This document shows positions 33,746-41,896 of a stretch of DNA of 45,515 bases, piece after piece. Below the pieces are notes generated by a model. It was given only the letters and a program-made list of their open reading frames with translations, had not been told where the DNA came from and searched no databases. The stretch's first letter is position 1; each line of letters begins with the position of its first letter. The DNA lies in NCBI GenBank assembly GCA_964657795.1, contig CAZZWS010000004.1:1-45515 (forward strand), written 5' to 3'. A program made the translations under genes and the position numbers. The DNA is from CAHJXF01 sp964657795 (lineage in GTDB: Bacteria > Pseudomonadota > Gammaproteobacteria > Burkholderiales > Burkholderiaceae_D).

Positions 33746-34339
33746 TCAGCGGCCCATGAAGGCGAGGGGCGACACACCGATCAACCAGCGATGGACGCCG
33801 CCGAGGAACGCGGCGTAGATCGCGAGTCCGGCGAAGATCACGATCAGGTCGTTGTACGAACGCGGCGGCGCACCCGGCACGTCGTGTCGTTCTCCGACCG
33901 TGCGGCGCTTCACGGAGATCCGGTCGGCCACGGCCCACACCAGGAAAGCCCCGAACAGCACGACGTCCGCTAGCGTCCCGTTGGCGAGCAGATGCGCGGT
34001 GGCCCACAGCTTCACCGCGAGCAGCGTCGGATGCTTCGCGGCGCGACTGACACGGCCGGGGAAGTAGGTCGCCACGAACAACGGGAACACCGGCAGCATT
34101 AGCAGCAACGCAAGGTGACGCAGGAAGGTGGGCGGCGTGTACAGCACGACCGGCAGGTGACGCGCCTCGCCATAGCCGACGATCAGCAGCGCGAGACCGA
34201 TCGCCGAGAAGAGCGAGTACGCGCCCTTCCACCGGCCGTCGCCGTGCATCGCGATCTGTCGCGTGCGCCACGCGGGAGCGACGATGGAGACGGCGTGGAC
34301 GCCGAGGAAGACGGCGAGACCGAGGATCAGCAGGGACAT
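33746..34339 (-). CDS. NnrU-like integral membrane protein
   Basis: Membrane protein of 197 residues with about five or six helices, beginning SLLILGLAVFLGVHAVSI, the characteristic NnrU/isoprenylcysteine-methyltransferase-like opening. RHLALLLMLPVFPLF and a conserved KHPTLLAVKLWATAHLLANG motif follow. NnrU was named from nitrite/nitric-oxide reductase regulation and relatives are linked to 15-cis-zeta-carotene isomerase (Z-ISO). No denitrification or carotenoid genes are in view, so the role is open. It is a single minus-strand gene, diverging from the glycerate kinase gene and converging with the small periplasmic protein. Confidence 0.88.
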   Translation of the reverse strand: MSLLILGLAVFLGVHAVSIVAPAWRTRQIAMHGDGRWKGAYSLFSAIGLALLIVGYGEARHLPVVLYTPPTFLRHLALLLMLPVFPLFVATYFPGRVSRAAKHPTLLAVKLWATAHLLANGTLADVVLFGAFLVWAVADRISVKRRTVGERHDVPGAPPRSYNDLIVIFAGLAIYAAFLGGVHRWLIGVSPLAFMGR

Positions 34340-34528
34340 GGGGTGCTCGAGAGGTGGATACCGTCGACGACTTCACGAAGCGCCGATCAGGGACGGCGCA
34401 GCGAATCACAACACGACATCATGAGGGCAGTCGCCGGCGCGGCGCGCGCGGCATAATCGCCCGCTGCCTTGGTCGACGCCTGGCCTACGGTCGTCGACGA
34501 CTCGCGTGACCTCTTTCCGGACTGTGTG

Positions 34529-35857
34529 ATGCCGATACCTTCTTTCGACGGACGCCAACTGGTGCGCGCGAGTTTCGACGCGGCTCTCGCCGCTGCCGAT
34601 CCGCTCGGCGACGTGCCGTTCATGGCCGCCCATCTGCCGGCCAGGCCGAAAGGCCGCGTGATCGTCGTCGGCGCCGGCAAGGCCGCGGCCAGCATGGCGC
34701 TCGCGGTCGAGCGCGCGTGGCCCGACGTGCCGATGACCGGCATCGTCGTGACGCGCTATGCGCACGGCTTGCCGACGCAGCACATCGAAGTCGTCGAGGC
34801 CGGCCATCCGGTGCCCGACGAAGCCGGCGAGAGCGCGGCCGCGCGCATGCTCGAACTCGTCGACACGCTGACGCCCGACGACCTTCTGCTGGCGCTGATC
34901 TCCGGGGGTGGATCGAGCCTGTTGTCGTCGCCGGCGCCGGGCCTGTCGATGGACAACCTGCAGGCGCTCAATCGCGCGCTGCTGGCGTCGGGCGCGCCGA
35001 TCACCGCGATGAACGTCGTCCGCAAGCACTGCTCGGCCGTGTCCGGTGGCCGGCTCGCGGAGGCCGCTTCGAAGCGCGGCGCCGAAGTCGTCGCGCTGAT
35101 CGTCAGCGACGTGACCGGAGACGACCCGGCGGCCATCGCATCGGGCCCGTGCACGCCGGACCCCAGCACCTATCGCGATGCGCTCGACATCGTCGAACGC
35201 TACCGCGTCGACCTGCCCTACGCGATCCGCAACCATCTCGATCGCGGCAACGACGGCGCGATCCCCGAGACGCCGAAGCCCGGCGATGCGGCGTTCGCCC
35301 GCGTGCGCAATCACGTGGTCGCGACCGCTCATGCGAGCCTCGACGCCGCCGCCACGTGGTTCCGTGCGCAGGGCATCGAGGCGGCCGTGCTGGGCGATAC
35401 CGTGACCGGCGAAGCGCGCGAGGTCGCGAAGGTCTATGCGGCGATGGCACGCGAGGTGCGCGGTCACGGCCAGCCGTGGCCCGCGCCGATCGCGCTGATC
35501 TCGGGCGGCGAATGCGAAGTGACGATGCCCGCGTTCAATCCGCGCGAGAAGAAAGGTGCGCCGATGCGCGGCGGCCGCTGCACGGAGTTCCTGTTGTCGC
35601 TCGCGATCGAGCTCGACGGCCTCGTCGACGTCTTCGCGCTCGCGTGCGACACCGACGGCATCGACGGGTCCGAGGACAACGCCGGCGCGATCCTCGGTCC
35701 GGACACGGTCGCCCGTGCGAAGTCGGCCGGCCTGAGCGCGCAGCGGATGCTCCACCTGCACGACGCGTGGGGCTGCTTCGACGCGCTGGGCGACCTGATC
35801 GTCACGGGTCCGACGCGGACCAACGTCAACGACTACCGGGTCATCCTGGTCCTGTGA
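34529..35857 (+). CDS. Glycerate 2-kinase (DUF4147/MOFRL type)
   Basis: Protein of 442 residues with the GckA/TtuD architecture: an N-terminal DUF4147 domain (VIVVGAGKAAASMALAVE, then LISGGGSSLLSSPA) and a C-terminal MOFRL domain (LISGGECEVTM, RGGRCTEFLLSLAIEL, DTDGIDGSEDNAGAI). It phosphorylates glycerate to 2-phosphoglycerate in glyoxylate/tartrate or serine-cycle routes; older annotation calls the family hydroxypyruvate reductase. I use ATG 34529; a TTG 60 bases upstream is in frame but adds non-conserved residues. A CATAAT at 34452-34457 may be its -10 box. Confidence 0.92.
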   Translation: MPIPSFDGRQLVRASFDAALAAADPLGDVPFMAAHLPARPKGRVIVVGAGKAAASMALAVERAWPDVPMTGIVVTRYAHGLPTQHIEVVEAGHPVPDEAGESAAARMLELVDTLTPDDLLLALISGGGSSLLSSPAPGLSMDNLQALNRALLASGAPITAMNVVRKHCSAVSGGRLAEAASKRGAEVVALIVSDVTGDDPAAIASGPCTPDPSTYRDALDIVERYRVDLPYAIRNHLDRGNDGAIPETPKPGDAAFARVRNHVVATAHASLDAAATWFRAQGIEAAVLGDTVTGEAREVAKVYAAMAREVRGHGQPWPAPIALISGGECEVTMPAFNPREKKGAPMRGGRCTEFLLSLAIELDGLVDVFALACDTDGIDGSEDNAGAILGPDTVARAKSAGLSAQRMLHLHDAWGCFDALGDLIVTGPTRTNVNDYRVILVL

Positions 35858-35906
35858 AGCCGTGGTGCGGCTCGCTGTCCCATCCACCGCTGCCCGAGAA
35901 GAACCC

Positions 35907-36953
35907 ATGCCGACAGACGCGCTGACGATCACCCGACCCGACGACTGGCACCTGCATCTGCGCGACGGCGCCGCGTTGCAGGCCGTGCTGCCGTACAGCG
36001 CGCGACAGTTCGCACGGGCCATCGTGATGCCCAACCTCAAGCCGCCGGTGACGACGGTGGACGCGGCCGCGGCCTATCGCGAGCGCATCGTCGCCGCGTT
36101 GCCGGACGGCGCAACCTTCGAGCCGTTGATGACGCTCTATCTCACCGACGACACGTCGGCCGACGAGGTCGCTCGCGCGAAGGACAGCGGCTTCGTCCAC
36201 GGCCTCAAGCTCTATCCGGCCGGCGCGACGACCAACTCGTCGGCCGGCGTCACGGACCTCGCGAAGTGTCGGTCGGCACTGGAAGCGATGCAGGCCGTCG
36301 GCATGCCGCTGCTGATCCATGGCGAAGTCACCGATACCGCCATCGACCTGTTCGATCGCGAGCGCGTGTTCATCGACGAAAAGCTCGTCCCGTTGCGAAA
36401 GGACTTCCCCGCGTTGCGCATCGTCTTCGAGCACATCACGACGAAGGACGCGGCCGATTACGTACGTACCGAGCACGACGCCGGCACGCTCGGCGCGACG
36501 ATCACCGCGCATCACCTGCTGTTCAACCGCAACGCGATCTTCGCGGGCGGGCTGCGGCCGCACTGGTACTGCCTGCCGGTCCTGAAGCGCGAGGTCCACC
36601 GACGCGCGCTGGTGGACGCGGCTACGTCGGGGCTGCCGTGCTTCTTCCTCGGCACCGACAGCGCGCCGCACGCGCGGCGCATGAAGGAGAGCGCATGCTG
36701 CGGCGCCGGCGCGTTCACCGCGCTGCACGCCATCGAGCTGTACGCCGAGGCGTTCGAGCGCGCCGGCCAGCTCGCGCGCCTCGAAGGCTTCGCGAGTTGC
36801 TTCGGTGCGGACTTCTATCGTCTTCCGCGCAATCGCTCGACGATCACGCTGCGCCGCGAACGCTGGACGATTCCCGATCACGTACCTTTCGACGACGACG
36901 CGCTGGTGCCGCTCGATGCGGGCGGGTCGTTGCAGTGGAGCCTGGCGAATTGA
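35907..36953 (+). CDS. pyrC: Dihydroorotase
   Basis: Zinc amidohydrolase of 348 residues that closes carbamoyl-aspartate to dihydroorotate in pyrimidine synthesis. DDWHLHLRDG provides the metal histidines 15 and 17, and GLKLYPAGATTNS contains the probable carboxylated lysine 101. IHGEVTD and TITAHHLLFNRN supply the remaining histidines, and LGTDSAPHARRMKE the catalytic aspartate. It is the class II (PyrC, E. coli type) enzyme of normal length. It starts at ATG 35907, 49 bases after the glycerate kinase; the open frame upstream is not conserved. Confidence 0.96.
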   Translation: MPTDALTITRPDDWHLHLRDGAALQAVLPYSARQFARAIVMPNLKPPVTTVDAAAAYRERIVAALPDGATFEPLMTLYLTDDTSADEVARAKDSGFVHGLKLYPAGATTNSSAGVTDLAKCRSALEAMQAVGMPLLIHGEVTDTAIDLFDRERVFIDEKLVPLRKDFPALRIVFEHITTKDAADYVRTEHDAGTLGATITAHHLLFNRNAIFAGGLRPHWYCLPVLKREVHRRALVDAATSGLPCFFLGTDSAPHARRMKESACCGAGAFTALHAIELYAEAFERAGQLARLEGFASCFGADFYRLPRNRSTITLRRERWTIPDHVPFDDDALVPLDAGGSLQWSLAN

Positions 36954-37000
36954 CAACCGCGATCGATGCGGGCGTCGCGACCGCCTGACCACGCACCTGC

Positions 37001-37096
37001 TCGTCGTTCCCCAGAAGGCGGGAACCCAGCATCGTGGTTTTCAGGATGCGCGATGAAGGCAACGCCACCGGGTTCCCGCCTTCGCGGGAACGACGA
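37001..37096. repeat. REP-like inverted repeat pair
   Basis: A 27-base unit (37001-37027) containing AAGGCGGGAACCC recurs in opposite orientation at 37070-37096 (GGGTTCCCGCCTT...), differing at only two or three positions, with 42 bases between. The arrangement is that of a BIME (paired REP elements), here in the intergenic region between convergent pyrC and the ThDP enzyme. It could form a long hairpin in both transcripts. Confidence 0.8.
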
Positions 37097-37130
37097 GATC
37101 ACCAACGCGCTTCGCCTCGATCGTCGTCGC

Positions 37131-38819
37131 TCAATCGTCGAGCAGCATCGACGGCGTGATGATCATCGGGTCCGCCTTCAGCGCGATCAACGCCGGCAGC
37201 GACGTGTGCGCGATGAAGGTCAGCGCGCGATCGAGCGCGACCGCGAACTCGTCGGTCCTCGTCACGTTGATGCCGAGCGCGCCGTGACTCGCGGCCAGCA
37301 CCGCGAAGTCCGGGTTCGACAGGACGGTGCCCGAGACGCGTCCCGGAAAGTGCTTCCGCTGATGCATGCGGATCGTGCCGTACATGCCGTTGTCGACGAC
37401 GATGAACAGCACGCCCGCTGTTTCCTTGACGGCCGTCGCCAGCTCTTGCCCGGTCATCAGGAAGTCGCCGTCACCGGCCAGCACCACCACCGCCCGCGAC
37501 GGGTCGACGATGCGGGCCGCGATGCCCGCGGGCACGCCGTAACCCATCGCGCCGGACGTCGGCGCGAGCTGCGTCCTGAAGCCCGGGTAGCGGCGATAGC
37601 GATGCCCCCACGACGCGAAGTTGCCGGCGCCGTTGGCGAGCAGCCAGTCGGGCGGCAGGCGCTGGTCGAGTTGCCGCATCACCTGCCACAGGTTGACGGC
37701 CTCGGGACGATCGGCGAAGACGGCCGGCTCCTGCTGCCATGCTTCGTACGAGCGACGCCGCTCGTCGATCAGCGCGCGGCGGCGTCCGCGCAGGTCGTCG
37801 GCGAGGGTCGTCGGCACGGTGCGCAACGCAGACACCATCGCGTGCACGCCGGCGAGCACCGGCAGCGTCGCCTGGTAGACCCGGCCGTGCTCCTCGGGGT
37901 CGGGATGCACGTGGATCAACGGCTGCCCGGGGACCGGCGCCGTCAGCAGCGTATAGCCGGACGTGGTCATCTCGCCGAGCCGCGGCCCGAACGCGACGAC
38001 GCAGTCGGACCCGCGGATCAGATCGGCCAGCGCGGGGTTGATGCCGATGCCGACGTCGCCGACGTAGTGCGGATGACGATTGTCGAAGACGTCCTGCCAG
38101 CGGAACGCGCAGGCGACCGGCAGCGCGTACGACTCCGCGAAGACCCGCAGATCGGCGCACGCCTCGGCGTTCCAGCCCGGCCCGCCGGCGATGACGATCG
38201 GTCGCTCGGCGGCGTCGACGATCGCGCGGAAGCGCAAAAGGTCCGCACCGGATGGCGATGCCTGCACGGCCCGATACGGACGCGCGTCGGGCACGTCGGC
38301 CAGCGCGTCGAGCATGTCCTCCGGCAAGGCCAGCACGACCGGTCCGGGACGGCCGCCGGTGGCCGTCGCGAAAGCCCGCGCGACGTACTCCGGGACGCGA
38401 TCGGCGCGATCGATCTGCGCGACCCACTTCGTCATCGGACCGAACATGCGGCGGTAGTCGATCTCCTGGAAGGCCTCGCGCTCGACGACGTCGTTGCCGA
38501 CCTGGCCGACGAACAGGATCATCGGCGTCGAGTCCTGGAAGGCCGAGTGCAGGCCGATGGCGGCGTTGCACGCGCCCGGACCACGGGTGACGAACGCGAT
38601 GCCCGGCCTGCCGGTCAGCTTGCCGTCGGCCTCGGCCATGAACGCGCTGCCGGACTCGTGACGATTGACGACGAGCCGGATGCGATCCGCGACGTCGTAG
38701 AGCGCGTCGAGCACCGCGAGATAGCTCTCGCCCGGCACGCAGTAGATGCGCTCGACACCGTGGACGAGCAGTTGATCGACGAGGATGCGGGCGCCGGTGC
38801 GCGGCGTCGTGACGGTCAT
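37131..38819 (-). CDS. Thiamine diphosphate-dependent enzyme, acetolactate synthase-like
   Basis: Enzyme of 562 residues with the three domains of the pyruvate-decarboxylase/acetolactate-synthase superfamily. The N-terminal ThDP pyrimidine domain contains the activating glutamate (E55, NRHES) and GPGACN. The central domain follows, and the C-terminal ThDP/Mg domain has GDGDFLMTG and IVVDNGMYG (GDG-x(25-30)-N motif). The substrate is not clear; it lacks a neighbouring small IlvH subunit and is not adjacent to other branched-chain genes. I prefer ATG 38819 (AAGGA 10 bases upstream) over GTG 38843. The rnpB promoter lies immediately upstream on the opposite strand. Confidence 0.9.
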   Translation of the reverse strand: MTVTTPRTGARILVDQLLVHGVERIYCVPGESYLAVLDALYDVADRIRLVVNRHESGSAFMAEADGKLTGRPGIAFVTRGPGACNAAIGLHSAFQDSTPMILFVGQVGNDVVEREAFQEIDYRRMFGPMTKWVAQIDRADRVPEYVARAFATATGGRPGPVVLALPEDMLDALADVPDARPYRAVQASPSGADLLRFRAIVDAAERPIVIAGGPGWNAEACADLRVFAESYALPVACAFRWQDVFDNRHPHYVGDVGIGINPALADLIRGSDCVVAFGPRLGEMTTSGYTLLTAPVPGQPLIHVHPDPEEHGRVYQATLPVLAGVHAMVSALRTVPTTLADDLRGRRRALIDERRRSYEAWQQEPAVFADRPEAVNLWQVMRQLDQRLPPDWLLANGAGNFASWGHRYRRYPGFRTQLAPTSGAMGYGVPAGIAARIVDPSRAVVVLAGDGDFLMTGQELATAVKETAGVLFIVVDNGMYGTIRMHQRKHFPGRVSGTVLSNPDFAVLAASHGALGINVTRTDEFAVALDRALTFIAHTSLPALIALKADPMIITPSMLLDD

Positions 38820-38844
38820 CGGCAGGAGATCCTTCGAACTCACT

Positions 38845-38850
38845 TAGAAT
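38845..38850 (+). promoter_or_regulatory. Probable -10 element of rnpB (TAGAAT)
   Basis: TAGAAT lies 7 bases before the inferred 5' end of the RNase P RNA at 38857, the right distance for sigma-70 initiation. No clear -35 is visible in the 16-18-base window upstream, where the sequence is the start of the divergent ThDP enzyme gene. Confidence 0.5.
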
Positions 38851-38856
38851 GCAGCC

Positions 38857-39290
38857 GCGAAGCGAGCCAGACAGTCGCTGCCCGTCTGGTACGGGGAGAG
38901 GAAAGTCCGGACTCCACAAAGCAGCGTAGCAGGTAACGCCTGCCCGCCGTGAGGCGCGGATCAGAGCAACAGAGACGAGTCTGGACAAGTAGATCGTTGC
39001 GAAAGCGACGATCTTCAAAGTCTCGATCGAAAGAAAGAGACCGGGTGTCGGTTCGGGTGCGTGCCGCGAGGCACGACCCTGGACGAGGCGCTTCTCGTCC
39101 AGGGTGAAACGGGCAATCTCTACGCGGAGCAACGTCAAATAGGCACGCGTCGACCCTGCTCGGCGAGCGTGCGGGTAGACGGCTTGAGCCGTGTCGTGAG
39201 GCACGGCCTAGAGGAATGACTGTCTGGATGCGACGCGCTCGAAAGGGCGTCGAGCGTCGACACAGAATCCGGCTTATCGGCTCACTTCGC
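38857..39290 (+). ncRNA. rnpB: RNase P RNA (class A)
   Basis: Catalytic RNA that removes 5' leaders from tRNA precursors. Recognised by P1 pairing GCGAAGCGAGCC (38857-38868) with GGCTCACTTCGC at the 3' end, the invariant GAGGAAAGTCCGG, CAGGTAACGCCTG, GAAACGGGCAATCTCTACGC, GGAGCAA-GTCAAATAGG and GGATGACTGTC-like segments, and the terminal ACAGAATCCGGCTTATCGG. It is about 434 bases, longer than E. coli's 377. Part of the excess is an inserted hairpin at 39231-39259 (arms CGACGC-TCGA and TCGAGCGTCG) following the GAATGACTGTC block, at the place of helix P19, which E. coli lacks. TTTTT follows at 39291-39295. The 5' end is inferred from P1. Confidence 0.96.
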
Positions 39291-39322
39291 TTTTTCATTT
39301 TCCGGCGCTCGGTGAGTGCCAT

Positions 39323-39403
39323 GTCATCCCGGCGAAGGCCGGGACCCCATTTGCTTGTTCGCGCCCATGCACGAGCTTGGGTCCCGGCCTTCGCCGGGAT
39401 GAC
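39323..39403. repeat. REP-like inverted repeat pair
   Basis: GTCATCCCGGCGAAGGCCGG (39323-39342, continuing GACCCCA) is repeated as its reverse complement at 39378-39403 (GGGTCCCGGCCTTCGCCGGG then ATGAC). It belongs to the common C/GTCATYCCCGCGAAGGCGGGAAYCC type of bacterial palindromic repeat and sits downstream of rnpB. A related but separate unit follows at 39435-39461. Confidence 0.8.
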
Positions 39404-39434
39404 AAAAGGGTGGAGCGAGCACGCTGCTTCGTTT

Positions 39435-39461
39435 CGTCGTTCCCGCGGAGGCGCGAACCCA
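39435..39461 (+). repeat. Single REP-like unit
   Basis: CGTCGTTCCCGCGGAGGCGC followed by GAACCCA resembles the units at 37001-37096 rather than the adjacent 39323-39403 pair, but its internal palindrome is damaged (GCGGAGGCGC in place of GCGAAGGCGG). The 278-base gap between rnpB and the CYTH gene holds nothing else that I can name. Confidence 0.65.
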
Positions 39462-39568
39462 GTGTCGTAGCTCGATTCTCACACCGACGTCGCTGGGATA
39501 CCCGCCTTCGGGGAGCGTCCAATATGTACGTCCTGCGCTCTTCATCCCTTCGTACAACGAAACAACCC

Positions 39569-40123
39569 ATGCCCCGCAACATCGAAATCAAGGCCCGCGT
39601 TCCCCGCCCCGGCGCTCTCCTCGACGCCGTCATCGACCTCGCCGACCGCGGTCCGACCGTGTTCTCGCAGGACGACACGTTCTTCGCATGCCCCAACGGC
39701 CGGCTCAAGCTGCGCATGTTCTCCGAGCACGAAGGCCAGCTGATCTTCTATCGCCGCGACGACCTGGCCGGCCCCAAGCTGTCCGAATACGTGATGGCCG
39801 CGACCACCGAGCCCGATGCGTTGCGCGGCACGCTGGCGCTCGCCTACGGGGTCGTCGGGCGCGTCAGGAAGACGCGCACGCTGTGCTTCGTCGGGCAGAC
39901 GCGCGTCCATCTCGACGACGTCGAAGGCCTCGGTCATTACATGGAGCTCGAGGTCGTGCTCGAAGACCACCAGACGCCCGAAGACGGCGAGGCGATCGCG
40001 CACGACCTGATGCAGAAGCTGGGCATCGAGTCCGCGCATCTCGAACGTCGCGCCTATGTCGACCTGCTGACCGATCGCACGATGGCGGGTGCGATGTCTT
40101 CGGACGCCGCGGCTAACGGCTAG
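39569..40123 (+). CDS. CYTH domain protein (class IV adenylate cyclase-like)
   Basis: CYTH-superfamily protein of 184 residues, a tunnel-fold enzyme family including CyaB adenylate cyclase and thiamine triphosphatases that acts on triphosphates. The family motif ExExK reads NIEIK at residues 4-8, with Asn in place of the first Glu, as in many betaproteobacterial members. FFACPNGRLKLR, QLIFYRRDD and MELEVVLEDHQTPEDGE give the other acidic and basic positions lining the tunnel. Substrate (ATP, thiamine triphosphate or polyphosphate) is undetermined. The upstream frame is open through the REP region but I use ATG 39569, which begins the homology. Confidence 0.88.
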   Translation: MPRNIEIKARVPRPGALLDAVIDLADRGPTVFSQDDTFFACPNGRLKLRMFSEHEGQLIFYRRDDLAGPKLSEYVMAATTEPDALRGTLALAYGVVGRVRKTRTLCFVGQTRVHLDDVEGLGHYMELEVVLEDHQTPEDGEAIAHDLMQKLGIESAHLERRAYVDLLTDRTMAGAMSSDAAANG

Positions 40124-40161
40124 AATGCGCCGCTCGAAAGAGACCGATCACGGGACGCCCG

Positions 40162-40683
40162 ATGAATGACAACGACGCCAACACCAGCAAGCCGACTTCA
40201 CCTCGCGTGTTGACGACGACCATCGTCGTGGTCCTCGTCGTGCTGGCCGCGATGGTGTTCTTCGCGATGCGCCGAAGCCCGGTCGACGCCGCATCGAATA
40301 CGACAACCGTGACGGTCCCGAGCGGCCCGTCCACTCCACAAGGATTGAAGATGACCGATGTCAAGGTAGGTAGCGGCGCCGAGGCCGTCCCCGGCAAGAC
40401 CGTGGTCGTGCACTACACCGGCTGGCTCTATGACGAGGCGGCCGCCGAACACAAGGGCCAGAAGTTCGACAGCTCGCGCGATCGCGGTGATCCGTTCGAC
40501 TTCCCGCTCGGCGCCGGACACGTCATCAAGGGCTGGGACCAGGGCGTCGCGGGCATGAAGGTCGGCGGTCAGCGCACCCTCGTGATCCCGCCCGAGATGG
40601 GCTATGGCGCGCGCGGCGCCGGCGGCGTGATTCCGCCCAACGCGACGCTGGTGTTCGACGTCGAACTGCTCGACGTCAAGTAG
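40162..40683 (+). CDS. FKBP-type peptidyl-prolyl isomerase, membrane-anchored
   Basis: Prolyl isomerase of 173 residues. An N-terminal helix (LTTTIVVVLVVLAAMVFFAM, about 15-34) anchors it in the inner membrane with the catalytic domain in the periplasm. A Ser/Thr-rich linker leads to a single FKBP domain (VVVHYTGWLYDEAA, FDSSRDRGDPFDFPLG, VIKGWDQGVAGMKVGGQR, IPPEMGYGARGAGGVIPPNATLVFDVEL). The domain is the compact FKBP12-like type with all pocket aromatics (Y, F, W). A TAGAAT at 40121-40126 may be its -10 box. It may assist folding of exported proteins. Confidence 0.92.
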   Translation: MNDNDANTSKPTSPRVLTTTIVVVLVVLAAMVFFAMRRSPVDAASNTTTVTVPSGPSTPQGLKMTDVKVGSGAEAVPGKTVVVHYTGWLYDEAAAEHKGQKFDSSRDRGDPFDFPLGAGHVIKGWDQGVAGMKVGGQRTLVIPPEMGYGARGAGGVIPPNATLVFDVELLDVK

Positions 40684-40714
40684 GTCGCGAGCCTCGTCCG
40701 ACCGCGCCCGGACG

Positions 40715-40933
40715 ATGGGCGACGAAGTCAAGCTCGACCTCGCGGCTGCAGCCGACCGTGCAGGGCTGTCGATCGCGGACCTCCGGCTGCTCGTCGCATC
40801 CGGCGAGATCGCCGGCGACGACGATCGTGTCGCGACGACTGCGATCGTCGCGTGGGTCGAACAGGACCGCGCGACGCGCCGGCAGGCGCTCGAAGCGCTC
40901 GCGGCCGGCATCGGCGACGAGGTCTTCTACTGA
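40715..40933 (+). CDS. Probable antitoxin of a PIN-domain toxin
   Basis: Small protein of 72 residues. The first half (ADRAGLSIADLRLLVASGEI) looks like a MerR/excisionase-type helix-turn-helix, and the C-terminal RRQALEALAAGIGDEVFY is an acidic amphipathic helix with the terminal aromatic typical of antitoxins that wrap a PIN toxin. It is followed directly by a PIN-domain gene: the probable CTG start of the toxin overlaps its TGA stop. The assignment as antitoxin rests on size, the C-terminal helix and this position; the family itself I do not recognise by name. Confidence 0.75.
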   Translation: MGDEVKLDLAAAADRAGLSIADLRLLVASGEIAGDDDRVATTAIVAWVEQDRATRRQALEALAAGIGDEVFY

Positions 40934-41547
40934 ACCCACCGGTTCCGGTCGTCGTGGATGCCGACGTGCTGTACGGCGGCACGACGCGCGCGCTGCTGCT
41001 GTACCTCGACTTCCACGACGTGATCCGCGTGCACTGGAGCCCGCTGCTGCTCGTCGAGACGCATCGCGCGCTGATCAAGACCGAGCGCCTGACGCGCGAG
41101 GCCGCCGCGCTCGACGAAGCGGCGATGTCCGGTGCAGCCCCGCGCGCTTCGGTGTCGGTCGCCGACGTGCAGCGCAGCTTCCGGAAGGCATGGCCGGGTG
41201 TGCGCGACGCGAAGGACCTGCACGTCGCGGCCACCGCCGTCGCGCTGCTCTCGGCCGGGCGTTACCCCGCGGCGTCGGGCGTGCATCTGATCACGAAGAA
41301 CAGCAAGGACTTCGCGCCGAAGAAGCTCGCGTCGCTCGATGTGCTGCAACGCCATCCCGATGTCTTCCTGCTCGACCTCTGGCAACGCGACGCCGCACGC
41401 ATGGCGGCCGCGTTCGCGATGTTTCGCGGCGACCTGCCGGCGCGGCCCGACGTCGATCGGGTGCTGCACAAGCTCGCGAGCGACGGTCAGCGGAAGACGG
41501 CGACGGCGATGCTCGATGCGCATCGTGCGGGCTTGGTCGCTTTGTGA
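40930..41547 (+). CDS. PIN domain toxin-like ribonuclease
   Basis: PIN-fold protein of about 206 residues. The acidic catalytic residues appear in order: VVVDADVLY (D10/D12), LLLVETHRAL (E43), DAKDLHVAAT (D93/D96) and TKNSKDF (D127). The longer helical C-terminus continues to LDAHRAGLVAL. VapC-like PIN proteins cut RNA. No ATG exists near the fold's start. GTG 40852 would overlap the antitoxin by 82 bases and GTG 40954 would remove the first beta-strand. CTG 40930 has a GAGG 7 bases upstream and forms a CTGA junction with the antitoxin stop, so I prefer it. A start at 40852 cannot be excluded. Confidence 0.8.
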   Translation: MNPPVPVVVDADVLYGGTTRALLLYLDFHDVIRVHWSPLLLVETHRALIKTERLTREAAALDEAAMSGAAPRASVSVADVQRSFRKAWPGVRDAKDLHVAATAVALLSAGRYPAASGVHLITKNSKDFAPKKLASLDVLQRHPDVFLLDLWQRDAARMAAAFAMFRGDLPARPDVDRVLHKLASDGQRKTATAMLDAHRAGLVAL

Positions 41548-41635
41548 TCGCTTACTAGCGACGCAGCACCCACCGGCACCCGGTTCAGCGATGCTCGGGA
41601 ACCGCGTCACCTGAAGGATCGATTCGCATTCGATA

Positions 41636-41896
41636 TCACTTGTCGCGCGGGCCGAGAATCTTTTGATCCGGTGACGTCGCCTTCTGCTGGACCGAGTCCT
41701 TGGGCGGCTGTGACTTGGCCTGTTGCACCTTGCCCATCGGTCGCTTGGTGAAGTTGCTCGTCACTTCGCCTTTGTGTTTGTCCTGGACGGATTTCTGGCC
41801 GGCCGGGTCATCGGCTGCCTGGGCCGACACACCGAGGGCCATGTTCAGGACGGCGGCAGCCGCGGCCAGCGCGGGTCCTCTAGACGATCCGGTCAT
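41636..41896 (-). CDS. Small exported lysine/glutamine-rich protein
   Basis: Protein of 86 residues. A signal peptide (SSRGPALAAAAAVLNMALGVSAQA) is followed by a 58-residue mature part rich in Lys, Gln, Asp and Pro with no cysteine and no hydrophobic segment, probably disordered (SVQDKHKGEVTSNF, KRPMGKVQQAKSQPP). I choose ATG 41896 because GAGG lies 8 bases upstream, whereas GTG 41902 would be only 2 bases from it. The gene overlaps the end of the YkgJ-family gene by 17 bases and is co-transcribed with it. No family recognised. Confidence 0.7.
   Translation of the reverse strand: MTGSSRGPALAAAAAVLNMALGVSAQAADDPAGQKSVQDKHKGEVTSNFTKRPMGKVQQAKSQPPKDSVQQKATSPDQKILGPRDK

Noticed and set aside
37131..38936. 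Open frame on the plus strand opposite the ThDP enzyme, running towards rnpB
   Set aside because: Low-complexity Arg/His/Asp composition, whereas the minus strand has full ThDP motifs.
37001..39461. Repeated palindromic units as a CRISPR array
   Set aside because: Units are inverted pairs with irregular spacing, not direct repeats with uniform spacers, and no cas genes are present.
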